Positions 44,778-52,940 of a stretch of 53,749 nucleotides of DNA are shown piece after piece. The notes below the pieces were generated by a model. The model was not told where the DNA came from. It saw only the letters and a list, made by a program, of their open reading frames with translations, and did not search any database. The stretch comes from Methylococcaceae bacterium (GTDB lineage Bacteria; Pseudomonadota; Gammaproteobacteria; Methylococcales; Methylomonadaceae), in NCBI GenBank assembly GCA_005772825.1, contig SXIP01000241.1, positions 1 through 53,749 on the forward strand, in the 5' to 3' direction. Within the stretch, counting starts at the first letter, position 1, and each line of letters starts with the position of its first letter. The position numbers and the translations under genes were made by a program.

Positions 44778-45150
44778 CGCCTGTCTCCTCAATCAATGTC
44801 AGGTGCTTTTCGGTAAAAAATAATACGCCGTCTACCTCTTCCAGGCGTAGCGCTTGCAGGCGCTGGCCCAGACAAACCGGGCTTTGGCATTCGCCTGTTT
44901 TGGGATCGAAAATAAAGCCGTGCATTGAGCAACGCAGGTATTTGCCGGTCTCATCAAACACCGCATCCCGCTCGCAGTTTAACGGTCGGTGCATGTGCAT
45001 ACAGTGGTTGACATAGCTGTAGGGTTGACCTTCAAACAAGAAGACAAGCGCGGAGCCCGGCCGATTTTTGAGCGTTATTCGGCGCGTCAGATAACTGACC
45101 GTACGCAAATCCTCAAGCGAACAAATAGCTTTTAGCTTGCCGTCTTGCAT
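44770..45150 (-). CDS. Rieske-type [2Fe-2S] ferredoxin
   Basis: A 126-residue soluble Rieske protein. The cluster ligands are in CMHMHRPL and CSMHGFIFDPKTGEC (CxH and CxxH), with the first box less usual than CPHxxxxL. The length is that of small Rieske ferredoxins rather than oxygenase subunits. It starts 6 bp after the flavodoxin stop and overlaps the RseC-like gene. It may pass electrons or sense redox state in nitrogen fixation, but no partner is proven. Confidence 0.85.
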   Translation of the reverse strand: MQDGKLKAICSLEDLRTVSYLTRRITLKNRPGSALVFLFEGQPYSYVNHCMHMHRPLNCERDAVFDETGKYLRCSMHGFIFDPKTGECQSPVCLGQRLQALRLEEVDGVLFFTEKHLTLIEETGDD

Positions 45151-45156
45151 CGTTAC

Positions 45157-45690
45157 TTAACTCCAGGCTGATTGCAGGGATTTAAGCCAGGTATCGAGCC
45201 GTTCAGGGGTCAGCTCTTTCTGGTTTTCCTGATCCAGCGCCAGACCGACGAAGCGTTCATCGACTATCGCTTTGGAGCGCTTGAATTTATAACCCTCGGT
45301 GCTGCATGCGCCGATGACGGTCGCGCCGCTTTGTTTAAAACTGTCGTAAAGATAAATCATCGCACTGACGAAATCGTCGGGGTAGCCTTTCTGATTGCCC
45401 AGGCCGTAAATAGCGACGGTTTTGTCGCTGAAATCATGGCCTGCCAGTTTAGGCAGGAATTCCGCCCAACTTTCGGTCGGGTTACCGGTCGCCAGGCCCG
45501 GTAATTCGCCTTCGCCATAGGTCGGCGTACCCAGAATCAGCACATCGTATTGCAGCAAATCTTCAACGCCCGCAGTGCGGATATTGACAGGTTTTGCCGC
45601 CACGCCGACACCGAGAAGAGTCGCGATTTCCTTGGCGATACGCCGGGTATTACCGGTGTCGGTACCGAAAAAAATACCTGTTTTTGTCAT
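45157..45690 (-). CDS. nifF: Flavodoxin, probably NifF
   Basis: A 177-residue long-chain flavodoxin. FMN phosphate loop GTDTGNTRRIA is at the start, TPTYGEGELPG forms the second loop, and AIYGLGNQKGYPDDF with the ~20-residue insertion marks the long-chain type. As part of a nif cluster it most likely reduces the nitrogenase Fe protein. ATG 45690 is preferred because AGGAG lies 9 bases upstream; the 45714 start adds eight residues of no known fit. Confidence 0.88.
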   Translation of the reverse strand: MTKTGIFFGTDTGNTRRIAKEIATLLGVGVAAKPVNIRTAGVEDLLQYDVLILGTPTYGEGELPGLATGNPTESWAEFLPKLAGHDFSDKTVAIYGLGNQKGYPDDFVSAMIYLYDSFKQSGATVIGACSTEGYKFKRSKAIVDERFVGLALDQENQKELTPERLDTWLKSLQSAWS

Positions 45691-45743
45691 GGGGGTCTCC
45701 TGGTTGTTGCGCATTATCGTACCTTCGCTATTTTCGGCATCAC

Positions 45744-45890
45744 ATCGTTCCCACGCTCCGGCGTGGGAATGCCGTGACAGACGCTGCAGCGTCGCGAAAC
45801 ATAAAAATGAGATAAGCCCTTGTTATCTTAACGTTACACAACGCTGGAGCGTTGGCACCTGCATTCCCACGCCGGAGCGTGGGAACGATA
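45744..45890. repeat. REP family I cluster, copy 2
   Basis: Outer ATCGTTCCCACGCTCC / GGAGCGTGGGAACGAT pair, inner GACGCTGCAGCGTC and ACGCTGGAGCGTT hairpins, and an AT-rich centre in the opposite orientation to copy 1. It lies between the Grx-BolA gene and nifF. Confidence 0.86.
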
Positions 45891-45916
45891 AAAACTCCGA
45901 CATGTGAACTGTGTAA

Positions 45917-46531
45917 CTACAAACTTATCTGCAACAATCCACTCGCCCGGCCAGCCTGGTTTTCCTGCCATTCCTCCGGCGTATAAGCCTTTATGCTGAC
46001 GGCATGCAGTTTTCCGGATGCCAATGGCTCTTTAAGCGTCGCCATTACCGATTGCTGTTTTTTCACCAACGGCAAATCGGCAAATTGTGTGCTGATTACC
46101 GTGATCAACAGATCGCAGCCCTCGCCGTCAATACTGACTTCGGCATCGGGAATACCCGCTATGACCAGCTTTTTCACTTCATCAGCGGTCAGGCTGTCGG
46201 ATGCAGGTTCCGGCTTCTTCGCTGCGGCGGTCTTTAGCAAAGGCAATAAACTGCCGTTTTTGTACAGCTCTTCAACAATATCGCAGCCGCCGACCAGTTC
46301 GCCGTTGACAAACAATTGCGGGTAAGTGGGCCAATGCGAAATGCTGGGCAGTTTTTCGCGGATGAACGGGGCTTCCAGGACATTCACATAGGCATACTGG
46401 ACTTTAGTCTCATTGAGGATGCCGACAGCTTTGCCGGAAAAACCGCATTGCGGATTGGTCGGTACGCCTTTCATGTACAGGATGATGGGGTTTTCCGCCA
46501 GTTGTTTGTAGATTTTGTCTTCGGTTTTCAT
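45917..46531 (-). CDS. Monothiol glutaredoxin fused to a BolA domain
   Basis: A 204-residue fusion. Residues 1-~108 form a Grx4-type monothiol glutaredoxin with active site CGFS (Cys29) and the glutathione-binding WPTYPQLFVNGELVGGCDIV. After a Lys/Pro/Ala linker (~108-122), residues ~123-195 form a BolA/IbaG-like domain (VKKLVIAGIPDAEVSI...LLITVIS...LHAVSIKAYTPEEW). Grx4 and BolA usually form a [2Fe-2S]-bridged heterocomplex from separate genes; here they are joined. The position between clpX and nifF suggests a dedicated Fe-S carrier for nitrogenase maturation. Confidence 0.85.
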   Translation of the reverse strand: MKTEDKIYKQLAENPIILYMKGVPTNPQCGFSGKAVGILNETKVQYAYVNVLEAPFIREKLPSISHWPTYPQLFVNGELVGGCDIVEELYKNGSLLPLLKTAAAKKPEPASDSLTADEVKKLVIAGIPDAEVSIDGEGCDLLITVISTQFADLPLVKKQQSVMATLKEPLASGKLHAVSIKAYTPEEWQENQAGRASGLLQISL

Positions 46532-46558
46532 GAATAACCCTTGGTTAATAGTTAAATC

Positions 46559-47836
46559 CTAACCCGCCTGCTCCCGGCGCGGCGGCTCTGCTTTTCTCTC
46601 CAGCCTGACTTCGCCGATTCCGTTGACGACGTCGGCATCGACAATGCACTGTTCCACGTCTTCGGCGGATGGAATATCAAACATGGTTTTTCGCAATATC
46701 TGCTCCATGATGCTGCGCAAACCGCGCGCGCCGGTTTCCCGCTCGATGGCTTTGCGGGCGATTTCCGCAAGCGCCTCCTGCTCAAAAACCAATTGCACGC
46801 CTTCGTAGGCAAACAATTGCTGGTACTGTTTGACCAGCGCATTTTTGGGTTCAGTCAACACGCGTATCAAGGCATCGACATCCAGCGGCTCCAATGGCGC
46901 CAATACCGGGAAGCGACCGATAAATTCAGGGATCAGGCCGAACTTGCGTAAATCACTGGGCTGGGTGGCGTTGAGCATGTCTTCAAGGCTGGGCTTTTCG
47001 GAGGTTTGATTGACCTCGGCATGAAAACCGATTGCTGAATTAGTTGGCGTCAGCCGCTTTTCAACATGCTTTTCCAGACCCGGAAACGAACCGCCGGCGA
47101 TAAACAGGATATTGCGGGTATCCATCAACATATCGCTGCCGTCCTTATTGGTCCGGCTTTTATTCGGTAATTTGACATGCGAGCCTTCGACCAGGCGCAA
47201 CAAGGCCTGTTGTACGCCTTCGCCGGACACATCGCGGGTGCCGGTTTGCTGTTCGGGGCTACGGGCGATTTTGTCGATTTCATCCAGGTAGACAATGCCC
47301 CATTCGGCATTCGCCATATTGCCTTCGGCGACATCGAGCAGACGCACCAGAATATTTTCCACGTCATCGCCGACGTAACCGGCCTGCGTCAGCGTTGTCG
47401 CATCGGCGACCACAAACGGCACGCCGACGATTTTCGCCAGTGTGCTGGCGAGCAGGGATTTACCGGTACCGGACGGGCCGATCAGCAGGATATTGGATTT
47501 GCCGATTTCGACATCCTTGTCAAATTCGCCCAGCCCGGCGTCACCGCTTTCATGCTTTAGGCGTTTGTAATGGTTGTAGACGGCAACCGCGAGAATTTCC
47601 TTGGCCAGATGCTGACCAATTACATATTGATCGAGGTGTTCCTTGATCCTGGCAGGCTTGGGCAAAACACCCTGCATTTGCGACAGTTCCTTTTTCCTGC
47701 TCCAGTTGCTGACCACCTGATGCGCCAGCGCCACGCAAGCACCGCAAATATAACCTTCGGCCCCGGCTATCAGCGGCACGGAAGGGGATTGTTCGATACC
47801 GCAAAAAGAACAGTGTTTGACTTCTTTAATGCTCAT
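46559..47836 (-). CDS. clpX: ClpX-family ATPase, nif-associated paralogue
   Basis: A 425-residue AAA+ unfoldase. The N-terminal zinc-binding domain uses Cys9, Cys12, Cys31 and Cys34 (CSFC...CGAC). Walker A is [15 protein letters not shown] (~120), Walker [12 protein letters not shown], with the pore loop region [16 protein letters not shown] and sensor-2 [13 protein letters not shown]. No clpP, tig or lon is adjacent, unlike the housekeeping locus. Azotobacter has a second ClpX downstream of nifM that controls levels of nif proteins; the same order is seen here, so this is probably that paralogue. Confidence 0.88.
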   Translation of the reverse strand: MSIKEVKHCSFCGIEQSPSVPLIAGAEGYICGACVALAHQVVSNWSRKKELSQMQGVLPKPARIKEHLDQYVIGQHLAKEILAVAVYNHYKRLKHESGDAGLGEFDKDVEIGKSNILLIGPSGTGKSLLASTLAKIVGVPFVVADATTLTQAGYVGDDVENILVRLLDVAEGNMANAEWGIVYLDEIDKIARSPEQQTGTRDVSGEGVQQALLRLVEGSHVKLPNKSRTNKDGSDMLMDTRNILFIAGGSFPGLEKHVEKRLTPTNSAIGFHAEVNQTSEKPSLEDMLNATQPSDLRKFGLIPEFIGRFPVLAPLEPLDVDALIRVLTEPKNALVKQYQQLFAYEGVQLVFEQEALAEIARKAIERETGARGLRSIMEQILRKTMFDIPSAEDVEQCIVDADVVNGIGEVRLERKAEPPRREQAG

Positions 47837-48175
47837 GGCTGTTTTCCTAAGAATTCTGTGGAAACCCTTACGAGTCTGTTAACTTCCTCTTCTGATGGAG
47901 AGGGCTGAGGAGAATAAAAAAACCTTATTAGCTCGTTCCCAAGCTTTAGCTTCACTGTCATTAAGTTAAGCGATTGAGTCCCCTCTCCCTCCGGGGAGAG
48001 GGCTAGGGAGAGGGAGCTTTCTTTCTTTACCTTAATGGCGGTGAAACTATAAAGCTTCGGAACCAGCGAACCCTCTCGGGAACTGCTTCTGTGTCTCCTA
48101 AAGCGCCTACTGTTGGTGCTTTACTTACTTATATCCATGTAAGCATCCCAATGGCAGAGGGAACTTACTCAACGA
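47837..48175. repeat. 339-bp gap with C-rich hairpin and REP remnant
   Basis: No gene seen. It contains CTCGTTCCCAAGCTTTAGCTTCA (47932-47953, a decayed family III REP) and a long C-rich hairpin CCCTCTCCCTCCGGGGAGAGGG with a trailing GGGAGAGGGAG (47979-48019). A second CTCTCGGGAA stretch follows. No sigma-54 promoter was found here. Confidence 0.65.
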
Positions 48176-49024
48176 TTACTTCGCTAAACCGGCCAACCAC
48201 GCGCGCTGACAAGTCCGCTTGGCGCGCTCTTTCATAAACTGGCGAATTTTCGGTGTGGCTTTTTGTAACGACAGCGTTTCCGCTTTTTGTATCTGCTTGC
48301 ACAAAACCAGGTGAAAACCGATTTCCGATTCGACAATATCGCTGATCGCACCGGCCTTCAATTTGAACAACACGGCGTCGAGTTCGGGATACAATTTGCC
48401 GCGTGGCACCAGGCCCAGCGCGCCGCCTTGCAGAGCGGTCGGACATTCGGAATGTTTCAAGGCCAGGTCGGCAAATTTATGCGGCTTTTTTTGCAGTTTC
48501 GCACTGATTTCTTCAAGCCGCGCCCTGGCCGCTTCACGGGTGTTTTCGGGATAATCGGGATTGATGCTGATTAAAATATGCCAGGCTTCCCGCATCTCAG
48601 GCTTGACGAACTGTTCGGGGTGCAGATGGTAATAAATACCGATTTCTATATCGCTGATATGGGGCGAACGGCTGCCGATCAAGTCCAGTACCGTGTTCAC
48701 CTTGCATTGCCGGTACAAGGCGGCGCGCAAGGCGTCTTCATCAAGTTGGTTTTTATACAGCTCGCTGAGGAAAGTCGCTTCGTCATCGTAACGCTCGCGT
48801 ATTTCCTGATAAGCAAGCTGCACTTCCCGATCGGTAATCATGACCGCTGACGCTTCCTGGGAATTGAGCACCCGCGTTTCAATCTCGAACTCGTTGGCAG
48901 CCTGCCGCCGGGCTTGCGTCAATTCGGCATCGGCGAGTTCGCTCGGGGCTTTCTTGAATAAGGCCAGGGCAGCCCGTAACAGCGTATAGGCTTCAGGGCG
49001 GCTGGCATTGGCAGTCGGTGTCAT
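48176..49024 (-). CDS. nifM: Nitrogenase maturation peptidyl-prolyl isomerase NifM
   Basis: A 282-residue cytoplasmic protein. The N-terminal half is helical. The C-terminal ~150 residues are a parvulin domain (REAWHILISINPDYPENTREAARARLEEISAKL...FADLALKHSECPTALQGGALGLVPRGKLYPELDAVLF). NifM is required for folding the nitrogenase Fe protein NifH. Length matches the family (~270-290). It lies 2 bp after nifZ. Confidence 0.93.
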   Translation of the reverse strand: MTPTANASRPEAYTLLRAALALFKKAPSELADAELTQARRQAANEFEIETRVLNSQEASAVMITDREVQLAYQEIRERYDDEATFLSELYKNQLDEDALRAALYRQCKVNTVLDLIGSRSPHISDIEIGIYYHLHPEQFVKPEMREAWHILISINPDYPENTREAARARLEEISAKLQKKPHKFADLALKHSECPTALQGGALGLVPRGKLYPELDAVLFKLKAGAISDIVESEIGFHLVLCKQIQKAETLSLQKATPKIRQFMKERAKRTCQRAWLAGLAK

Positions 49025-49026
49025 CG

Positions 49027-49506
49027 TTAAAACTCCGGCTCGTTAAAGGTGTCGGGATGCGCCGGCGCCAGCGCGGGTTCGGGAACTTGCAGCATTCGCC
49101 CGTGGAAAGAGACGTGATATTGAATCAGGGCATCGTCACGAATCACTTTGAGTACTTCGCCTTCAGCGCCTTTGGCGACAATGATCTGACCTTTTACCGC
49201 TAAATCCAGCGCGCAAACGACCTTGTCACGGAATTCAAAACGACTGGGATTCCACGGCTCTTCGGTGCTGATCAGCTCTTCCAGGCGGCAGCCGACCATG
49301 ATGTCCTGGCTAAGGAAATGTACGGTAAATATCACTTGGTCCTGCAAGAACGTGCCGACATTGATAACATGCCCGACACTGCCCCGCCGCACCAGCAACA
49401 CGCCGACATCGAGACCCGGATAGGTGCCGTCATTACGGACATTACGGGTGACGCGCACCGATTCGCCGAAATCAAAGCGGCCTTCATCAAAGCGTTCGGG
49501 TCTCAT
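49027..49506 (-). CDS. nifZ: NifZ, FeMo-protein maturation factor
   Basis: A 159-residue protein with the family features FGESVRVTRNVRNDGTYPGLDVGVLLVRRGSVGHVINVGTFLQDQVIFTVHFL and a C-terminal FRDKVVCALDL segment. NifZ helps form the second P-cluster pair in the NifDK protein. It overlaps nifW by 4 bp. The nifW-nifZ-nifM order matches that in Azotobacter and Klebsiella. Confidence 0.93.
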   Translation of the reverse strand: MRPERFDEGRFDFGESVRVTRNVRNDGTYPGLDVGVLLVRRGSVGHVINVGTFLQDQVIFTVHFLSQDIMVGCRLEELISTEEPWNPSRFEFRDKVVCALDLAVKGQIIVAKGAEGEVLKVIRDDALIQYHVSFHGRMLQVPEPALAPAHPDTFNEPEF

Positions 49507-49817
49507 GTTTTTATATCGCTTAACGAAACAAATGCGGTTTGCGGCTCTCCCATGCTGAACACCTTGAATACTTTCTCGGTTTGCGCATCGGATTCGACAA
49601 AATCCTGGTAAGCGCGCATCAGCAATTTGCTGTATACCGCCCGCTTTGCCGTTTCATCTTCAGGCATACTGGCGTCGCCCTGCTGCAAATAATCATGGAA
49701 ACGTTGCAGGATATGCAGGCGGTTGACATGCACAACGCTCGGTTCGTATTCCAGTTGAAAGTATTGCAGGAAGTCTTCAGCGGACTCCAGTTCTTCCATT
49801 TCTTCTTCAAAACTCAT
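49503..49817 (-). CDS. nifW: Nitrogenase-stabilising protein NifW
   Basis: A 104-residue helical protein. ESAEDFLQYFQLEYEPSVVHVNRLHILQRFHDYLQ and the C-terminal AYQDFVESDAQTEKVFKVF are diagnostic. NifW associates with NifDK and protects it, probably from oxygen. It overlaps nifZ by 4 bp and is separated from the upstream small ORF by a REP cluster. Confidence 0.95.
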   Translation of the reverse strand: MSFEEEMEELESAEDFLQYFQLEYEPSVVHVNRLHILQRFHDYLQQGDASMPEDETAKRAVYSKLLMRAYQDFVESDAQTEKVFKVFSMGEPQTAFVSLSDIKT

Positions 49818-49849
49818 GGTGTTCTCCGCTTGGTTTGTGGGTTATTCGG

Positions 49850-50028
49850 TCCCCTCTCCCTCCGGGAGAGGGGTATTTTCATATCGTTCCCACGCTCCGG
49901 CGTGGGAATGCAGACGCCAACGCTCCAGCGTTGAGTAACATTAGATAACAAGAATTTAGCCCATTTTATGTTTCGCGACGCTGGAGCGTCTGTCACGGCG
50001 TTCCCACGCCGGAGCGTGGGAACGATAA
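49850..50028. repeat. C-rich hairpin and REP family I cluster, copy 3
   Basis: CCCCTCTCCCTCCGGGAGAGGGG (49850-49873) is followed by a full family I unit (49883-50028) with the same hairpins and AT-rich centre as at 14073-14219. It lies inside the nif operon between the 36-aa ORF and nifW. Confidence 0.86.
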
Positions 50029-50056
50029 ACGTCAATATAATTCTTGTGATTAGCCA

Positions 50057-50167
50057 TCAAATCGGCCCCACTAAAGCGGTGTCCTGGGTCAGCAGGTACA
50101 CAGCCAGGATAATGAAGGCGATCAGGGCCATGACGGCTAATAGGGAATCGGTTTTTTGTTTCAACAT
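50057..50167 (-). CDS. Single-pass membrane micro-protein (36 aa) in the nif operon
   Basis: ATG 50167 to TGA 50057 encodes a 36-residue peptide. A basic start (MLKQK) is followed by one hydrophobic helix (SLLAVMALIAFIILAVYLL) and a short tail ending LVGPI. Its start overlaps the end of the TPR-like gene by 7 bp, the pattern of a translationally coupled gene. I do not recognise the family. It may anchor or tune a nif-linked membrane process. Confidence 0.55.
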   Translation of the reverse strand: MLKQKTDSLLAVMALIAFIILAVYLLTQDTALVGPI

Positions 50168-50685
50168 GAGCTGGCTCCGCTTGGTTGGTTATCTGCTTTA
50201 CGTTTGATGACTAATTCCAGTAATCCCTGTGCGCCGATCCTGTCCTTGCTGTCGAGTTCGACCAGCTTTTCAAAAATGTCTCGGCTGATGTCGAGATTTT
50301 CCAGGCGCATATTGATAAAACCGATGGCTTTCAGCGTGAATAAATACAACCTGACCTGAGTTAACAAGGCGGCAGGCGTTTCGGTCAGATGGCTTTGCTG
50401 CAAGTCGCGCCAGTTTTCAGGAAATGACACCAACGGCCTGATAACCGCCAATGCCTTGACGGTTGCACCTAAAGCCTCTTCCAGCCGGTGCTGGTAATAA
50501 TAAAAGCGGTTTAACGCTACCAGCACATTCAGCGATTCGGGCGCTTTGAAATAGGCCCGAAGCAAGGGCAGTTCCGCATCGCCGCCGCTGTAATTTTCCG
50601 CCGCTTCGGCAATCAGTTCTTTTACGCCCGCTACATCCGGCTCTTCGAAATACAAGCCCTGGGCTTCAAAATCCAATAGATCCAT
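50161..50685 (-). CDS. TPR-like helical protein, nif-linked
   Basis: A 174-residue soluble, all-helical protein resembling degenerate TPR repeats (SLNVLVALNRFYYYQHRLEEALGATVKAL and YLFTLKAIGFINMRLENLDISRDIFEKLVELDS). No metal motif apart from a C-terminal Cys. It starts directly after the cysE stop codon and overlaps the micro-protein gene. Location in the nif operon suggests a scaffold or assembly role. Family name not recognised. Confidence 0.7.
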   Translation of the reverse strand: MDLLDFEAQGLYFEEPDVAGVKELIAEAAENYSGGDAELPLLRAYFKAPESLNVLVALNRFYYYQHRLEEALGATVKALAVIRPLVSFPENWRDLQQSHLTETPAALLTQVRLYLFTLKAIGFINMRLENLDISRDIFEKLVELDSKDRIGAQGLLELVIKRKADNQPSGASSC

Positions 50686-51468
50686 TTATAAGCCCACCGC
50701 AATTTTTATCGGGCTGTCGTCCTGGTGACCGGTGCAGAGGCTTTCCGCTTCACAGCTCAGGCAGTGTTCTTCGTCCTTCGCTTTTTGCAACTGCGCTTGC
50801 CCGGCTTCCAGTTCATCAATGCGTTCGATCAGGCAGGAGATGGCTTTGCCTACCGGGTCCGGTATCAAATGATGATCGAGATCGATACCGTGCCGGTTCT
50901 GTATCTTCGCGCCCTTGCTCTGGATAATGCGCCCCGGAATGCCGACGACGGTACAGCAATGCGGGACATCCTTGACGACGACCGAATTGGCCCCGACCCG
51001 AACATTATTACCCAGCGTAATGGCTCCAAGGATTTTCGCGCCGGAACCGACCAGTACGTTATTGCCCAAGGTCGGATGGCGCTTCTCCTTGTTCCAGGTG
51101 GTACCGCCCAGCGTGACGCCGTGATATAACGTGACATCATTGCCAATCTCGGCGGTTTCGCCGATCACCACACCCAGCGCGTGGTCGATAAAAAGCCGCC
51201 TGCCGATAGTCGCGCCGGGATGAATTTCGACGCTGGTCATCCATCGTGCGAATGCCGACAAGACCCGCGCCGACAGTTTCCAGTCGGCTTTCCATAAGCG
51301 GTGACTAACCCGGTGTATCAACACCGCGTGAACACCGGAATAGGTCAGCAATATTTCCAGTACGCTATGGGCCGCCGGATCGCGGCCAAACACGCAATGC
51401 ACATCTTCATGCCATTGCGCAAAAAATCCCAACGGCGCATCGGCAAACCGGCTGTCCGACATCACCAT
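50686..51468 (-). CDS. cysE: Serine O-acetyltransferase, nif-linked CysE
   Basis: A 260-residue enzyme making O-acetylserine, the precursor of cysteine. The left-handed beta-helix hexapeptides are clear ([74 protein letters not shown]). A C-terminal extension carries a Cys/His-bearing segment ([11 protein letters not shown]). Placed between nifV and nifW, as in Azotobacter, it probably boosts cysteine supply for NifS and Fe-S cluster assembly. The start is ambiguous among close GTG and ATG codons (51474, 51468, 51462). Confidence 0.92.
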   Translation of the reverse strand: MVMSDSRFADAPLGFFAQWHEDVHCVFGRDPAAHSVLEILLTYSGVHAVLIHRVSHRLWKADWKLSARVLSAFARWMTSVEIHPGATIGRRLFIDHALGVVIGETAEIGNDVTLYHGVTLGGTTWNKEKRHPTLGNNVLVGSGAKILGAITLGNNVRVGANSVVVKDVPHCCTVVGIPGRIIQSKGAKIQNRHGIDLDHHLIPDPVGKAISCLIERIDELEAGQAQLQKAKDEEHCLSCEAESLCTGHQDDSPIKIAVGL

Positions 51469-51473
51469 CACCA

Positions 51474-51620
51474 CTAGCTGAGACTCCAGACGGTTTTGCC
51501 CGGAACAGGGGGAGCCGGTATCCGGAAAAACGAACCGGGATAGCGTTCGTCATCCAACGGCAGTTCTACGGTTTCTTTAACTTCAGTTTCGCATGAAAGC
51601 GTTTCGTTATGTTCGTTCAT
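51474..51620 (-). CDS. Small ORF (48 aa) between nifV and cysE
   Basis: ATG 51620 to TAG 51474 encodes a 48-residue acidic peptide. It begins [24 protein letters not shown] and has a proline-rich end ([15 protein letters not shown]). AGAGGACG lies just before the ATG, acceptable as a ribosome site. Its stop is against the cysE start region and it lies 13 bp after nifV, so the spacing is that of an operon gene. No known family recognised. Confidence 0.55.
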   Translation of the reverse strand: MNEHNETLSCETEVKETVELPLDDERYPGSFFRIPAPPVPGKTVWSLS

Positions 51621-51633
51621 GGTGAATCGTCCT

Positions 51634-52758
51634 CTAAAGATTTTGATGAAAAAGATTCAGGTCGGATGCGCTCGGCACTTGCTTGGTCGCCGTGACAAAC
51701 TGCTTGACGGCCAGCAAAAGTTTCTGCGCCTGACCTCGATTAACAATAATGCCCAGTTGTTGATAGGCATGGATAACGCCTTGCGTACCCGAGTGTTTTC
51801 CCAGCACCAGTTGGTGACTGCGTCCGACCACAGCCGGATCGACACCCTGGTAATTGTTCGGGTCTTTCAGTAAACCATCGACATGAATGCCGGCTTCATG
51901 GCTGAACACGTTCTTGCCGACCAGGCTCTTGCGGCTACCGATGGCATCGCCGGAAGCACTGGCGACCAGCGCCGATAATTCGGGGAATTGTTCGAGCGTA
52001 ATACCGGTCTCGAATCCGTACAATTGTTCAAGCCCGACCACGACTTCTTCCAGTGCGGCGTTGCCGGCACGCTCGCCCAGACCGTTAACCGTGGTATTGA
52101 CATGGCTTGCGCCCGCCAATGCCGCAGCCAGGGTGTTGGCGGTCGCAAGGCCCAAATCGTCATGCGCGTGCATTTCAATTTCCAGGTCGGTGGCGGCGCG
52201 CAATTTTTTGATGACTTCAAACACGCCGAACGGTTCCATAATACCGACCGTATCGGCGAAACGAACACGGGTTGCGCCTGCCTGCTGCGCGGCTTCAGCC
52301 ATACGGATCAGGAAATCGACATCGGCACGGGAGGCGTCCTCCATACCGACACAGACGTCAAAACCCAGATGCCGCGCTTCCTGCACCAGTTCGCTGATCG
52401 TCGCCAACACCCAGCTCCGCGATTGTTTCAGCTTGTGTTGAATATGCTGGTCGGACGCGGAAATGGATAAATCGATCTTGTCTACCTGTAAACCCACGCA
52501 GCTTTGCAAATCATCGCGGCGCATCCTTGACCAGACCAGGAGTTTTGACGGCAAGCCCAACGCGGCAATCGCCTGGATTTCTTCCCGCTCCCCGGCGCCC
52601 ATCGCCGGAATGCCGATTTCCAGTTCCGGCACGCCCAGGGCGGCCAGTTGCGTCGCTATCGCCAGTTTTTCATCCAGCGAAAATGCAACGCCGGCGGATT
52701 GTTCACCGTCCCTGAGCGTGGTGTCGTCGATAATGATTGGGCGTGTTGGGGTTTTCAT
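51634..52758 (-). CDS. nifV: Homocitrate synthase NifV
   Basis: A 374-residue enzyme that condenses acetyl-CoA and 2-oxoglutarate to homocitrate, the organic part of FeMo-cofactor. The N-terminal DTTLRDGEQSAGVAFS, the ETD-type region IDLSISASDQHIQHKL, HAHDDLGLATANTLAA and NTTVNGLGERAGNAALEEV are family signatures; FSHEAGIHVDGLLK marks the homocitrate/isopropylmalate synthase class. Context makes NifV the right choice. It heads the minus-strand operon and has a sigma-54 promoter ~60 bp upstream. Confidence 0.94.
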   Translation of the reverse strand: MKTPTRPIIIDDTTLRDGEQSAGVAFSLDEKLAIATQLAALGVPELEIGIPAMGAGEREEIQAIAALGLPSKLLVWSRMRRDDLQSCVGLQVDKIDLSISASDQHIQHKLKQSRSWVLATISELVQEARHLGFDVCVGMEDASRADVDFLIRMAEAAQQAGATRVRFADTVGIMEPFGVFEVIKKLRAATDLEIEMHAHDDLGLATANTLAAALAGASHVNTTVNGLGERAGNAALEEVVVGLEQLYGFETGITLEQFPELSALVASASGDAIGSRKSLVGKNVFSHEAGIHVDGLLKDPNNYQGVDPAVVGRSHQLVLGKHSGTQGVIHAYQQLGIIVNRGQAQKLLLAVKQFVTATKQVPSASDLNLFHQNL

Positions 52759-52820
52759 GATTCGGGCTTATGACAAGTGTGGTTACAAAAGGTAAATCAA
52801 GTTGTCTTTATCAGTGATAA

Positions 52821-52836
52821 AGCAAAACACTTGCCA
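52821..52836 (-). promoter_or_regulatory. Sigma-54 (-24/-12) promoter of the nifV operon
   Basis: On the minus strand the sequence is TGGCAAGTGTTTTGCT, which fits TGGCACGN4TTGCW with one change (A for C at position 6). GG at 52835-52834 and GC at 52823-52822 have the required 10-bp spacing. A start site near 52811 would give a ~53-nt leader to nifV. Confidence 0.85.
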
Positions 52837-52914
52837 ACTCGCCAAAGCCCGGAAATAGCGCCTTACGCAGCATGAATGGCCTGACAATGGCGGAACAATC
52901 CGACAGGTCGGAAG

Positions 52915-52940
52915 AAAATTGTCGGAAATGCGACAATTTT
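52915..52940. promoter_or_regulatory. NifA upstream activator site
   Basis: TGT-N10-ACA (52920-52935) inside a perfect inverted repeat with 10-base arms AAAATTGTCG and CGACAATTTT and a 6-base centre. It is ~115 bp upstream of the predicted start of nifV transcription, a usual distance for a NifA enhancer site. Confidence 0.82.

Noticed and set aside
45700-45760. A sigma-54 promoter upstream of nifF
   Set aside because: No GG/GC pair with the right spacing could be found; the only convincing -24/-12 element is before nifV.
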